Shown here: piece after piece, positions 62,721 to 64,000 of the stretch
Numbering within the stretch: the stretch's first letter is position 1
How the letters are laid out: each line of letters starts with the position of its first letter
NCBI RefSeq assembly: GCF_023822005.2
Contig: NZ_CP098806.1
Location: forward strand, 1,364,001 to 1,428,000
Direction: 5' to 3'
DNA from: Dyadobacter fanqingshengii
Lineage (GTDB): Bacteria > Bacteroidota > Bacteroidia > Cytophagales > Spirosomataceae
Length of the DNA stretch: 64,000 nt
The notes under the pieces: model-generated
What the model saw: the letters and a program-made list of their open reading frames with translations, nothing else
What the model was told of the DNA's origin: nothing
Databases searched by the model: none
Program-made: the position numbers and the translations under genes

Positions 62721-63374
62721 TTAGTACGCAACTGTGAACCGTTTCTTTGCGAACTGCGGATTTTCAACTTCATCAACCACAGCCACCGAAAGATCTTCTA
62801 CTGCAATAATGCTTCTGCCTTGTTCATTGTACACAGGCGTGTCCAGTGATGTGCGGTAAGTTCCCGTGCGTTTGCCCGAAGTGCCTGGGTGCATCTCAAT
62901 AGCAGGGCTGAGATAGGTCCAATGCAAGGCATCTTCTTCTTTGATCATGCCTTGGTATTTACGGGCAGCGCCGGCTCCCGCTTTGTATTCTTCCGGGAAA
63001 TCAGGAGTGTCGATCAATTGTAATCCAGGGGCTACTTCCAGGCTCCCTGCACCGCCTATGACGATGAATCTTTTTACTCCGGCTTGCTTCACCCCGGTTT
63101 GAATGGATTGCGCGCCTTCAAGATATTCGGCGTAAATATTAGGGTTGGTCCAGCCGGGATTATAAGCGCTGACAACAATATCCGAGCCGGCAACAGCTTC
63201 TTCTACTTGGGAAGTGTTGAGCACATCCGCCTGCATGGGCGTTACCAGGTCACTGTCTGTTGGGATCTTTCCAATGTTTCTGGCGATTGCGGTAACCTGG
63301 TGGCCGCGTGATATCAACTCCTGCAAGAGGGGAGCGCCGACAAATCCTGTTGCGCCAATTAATGCTACTTTCAT
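62721..63374 (-). CDS. NAD(P)-binding protein of NmrA/YwnB type
   Basis: A 217-aa Rossmann-fold protein: VALIGATGFVGAPLLQEL is the dinucleotide-binding GxTGxxG motif, followed by VVSAYNPGWTNPNIY and RFIVIGGAGSLEVAPG, typical of the short NAD(P)H-binding proteins related to Bacillus YwnB. It lacks a YxxxK active site, so it may be a redox sensor or a reductase with unusual chemistry. It follows the Rrf2 regulator gene after 47 bp on the same strand; Bacillus ywnA (Rrf2) and ywnB are likewise paired, so a conserved regulator/target module is likely. Confidence 0.88.
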   Translation of the reverse strand: MKVALIGATGFVGAPLLQELISRGHQVTAIARNIGKIPTDSDLVTPMQADVLNTSQVEEAVAGSDIVVSAYNPGWTNPNIYAEYLEGAQSIQTGVKQAGVKRFIVIGGAGSLEVAPGLQLIDTPDFPEEYKAGAGAARKYQGMIKEEDALHWTYLSPAIEMHPGTSGKRTGTYRTSLDTPVYNEQGRSIIAVEDLSVAVVDEVENPQFAKKRFTVAY

Positions 63375-63421
63375 TCTTGGGTTTTGGTTTAAAATGGAAC
63401 TGATTGAGATAGATAAAAGGG

Positions 63422-63850
63422 TTAATTTTTTGTGTGCTCAGACTCGAAGTTTTGACAAAAATCGGCCAAAGATTTTTTGCCTAAAACGGACCTTAATGCG
63501 AGCTCTGCTTCGGTGTAAAGATCGCCAAGATAATCATTAATTTGACGGCCCACATTACACTCCGGATTGGGAGAATTAATGCTCTTTCCAAGAAGGTCAT
63601 TCTGCCGAACTGCATCGTATATTTCAGACATAAAAATGGACTCCGCCGACCTGGCCAGTTTGCTTCCTCCAGTCTTTCCTTCCTTACTGATAACAAGTCC
63701 ATGTGCACGAAGATTGCCGAGCTCCTTCCGAACCAGCACCGGATTAATGTTAATGCTTCCCGCTAAAAACTCCGACGACAACCATCCTTCCGGCTCGAAT
63801 GCAAGCAAGGAAAGAATATGCACCGATATAGCAAAGCGACCATTATTCAT
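63422..63850 (-). CDS. Rrf2-family transcriptional regulator
   Basis: A 142-aa regulator with a winged helix-turn-helix (MNNGRFAISVHILSLLAF, SSEFLAGSININPVLVRKEL, LGNLRAHGLVISKEGKTGG) and a C-terminal helix. It has only two Cys residues, one in NPECNVG and one in DFCQNF, so it lacks the three-Cys set of Fe-S sensing Rrf2 proteins such as IscR. It belongs to the YwnA-like group. It probably represses itself and the downstream NAD(P)-binding gene through the palindrome that begins directly after its start codon on the upstream side (63851-63875). Confidence 0.9.
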   Translation of the reverse strand: MNNGRFAISVHILSLLAFEPEGWLSSEFLAGSININPVLVRKELGNLRAHGLVISKEGKTGGSKLARSAESIFMSEIYDAVRQNDLLGKSINSPNPECNVGRQINDYLGDLYTEAELALRSVLGKKSLADFCQNFESEHTKN

Positions 63851-63875
63851 TACTGTAATGTTTATTATTACAGTA
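63851..63875. promoter_or_regulatory. Palindromic operator candidate for the Rrf2 regulator
   Basis: TACTGTAAT (63851-63859) and ATTACAGTA (63867-63875) are perfect 9-bp arms with a 7-bp spacer, directly abutting the ATG of the Rrf2 gene. The size and symmetry fit an Rrf2-dimer site and the position fits autorepression. Confidence 0.6.
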
Positions 63876-64000
63876 TAAATCTGATTATTTAAAATCGAAA
63901 AACCAAGAAATCTGAATAAAATATTAGTTAATGCGATTGAGGCTGCAAATGAGAGTCTAGTGCGATTGGAAATAATATATTGATTACCAGTATTTTAATA

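Overview
This window is chromosomal DNA of a member of the Bacteroidota, most likely order Cytophagales and close to Dyadobacter (inference from gene content and protein style, not from a marker gene). Supporting signs are two SusC/SusD outer-membrane uptake pairs, a FecI-type sigma/FecR pair next to an STN-bearing SusC, MacB/FtsX permeases of the Bacteroidota type, PVC/Bacteroidota-type secreted oxidoreductases, scarce Shine-Dalgarno sites, and several TAnnTTTG-like -7 boxes. I found no rRNA, tRNA, CRISPR array, prophage or insertion sequence. Coding density is high.

Layout. 1-5 kb (minus strand): ECF sigma factor, HEAT-repeat anti-sigma factor and DUF4097 envelope protein, preceded by an 810-aa FtsX/MacB permease. 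5-12.6 kb: membrane hydrolase-like protein, GH95 alpha-fucosidase-like enzyme, AraC regulator plus short-chain dehydrogenase, and a GH97 glycosidase. 12.6-21.6 kb: a signalling block. A membrane histidine kinase, a lone receiver, a receiver-adenylate cyclase fusion and an HD phosphohydrolase lie on the plus strand. They face a minus-strand pair: a nucleotide-transporter-like protein with HEAT repeats and a C-terminal cyclic-nucleotide-binding domain, and a CPA2 cation/proton antiporter.

21.7-31.2 kb (minus): a surface-signalling nutrient locus in the order FecI-like sigma, FecR, SusC with STN domain, SusD, exported RraA-like protein, exported enolase-superfamily protein, ended by a clear terminator. 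The last two look like an aldolase and a sugar-acid dehydratase working outside the cytoplasm. 31.4-40.8 kb: a two-gene secreted oxidoreductase unit (beta-propeller with C-terminal cupredoxin, plus a multidomain partner), a 737-bp noncoding gap holding an 18-bp perfect palindrome, and a second SusC/SusD pair.

40.8-50.7 kb: polA, a prolyl-oligopeptidase lipoprotein, a large hairpin repeat, metY, and an FMN reductase / WYL regulator / LLM monooxygenase cluster. 50.7-64 kb: mostly housekeeping and stress genes: a GAF histidine kinase, a CPA1 antiporter, an RsmB-like methyltransferase, three SRPBCC proteins, a PchR-like AraC regulator, ThuA, Tex, a phosphate-porin-like protein, and an Rrf2 / NAD(P)-binding pair with a palindromic operator candidate.

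The most interesting items are the possible complete cAMP circuit (12.6-19.3 kb), the periplasmic dehydratase/aldolase pair under FecI/FecR-STN control (21.7-31.2 kb), and a dispersed hairpin family with a conserved apical stem found at two convergent gene ends (10.5 kb and 46.2 kb).
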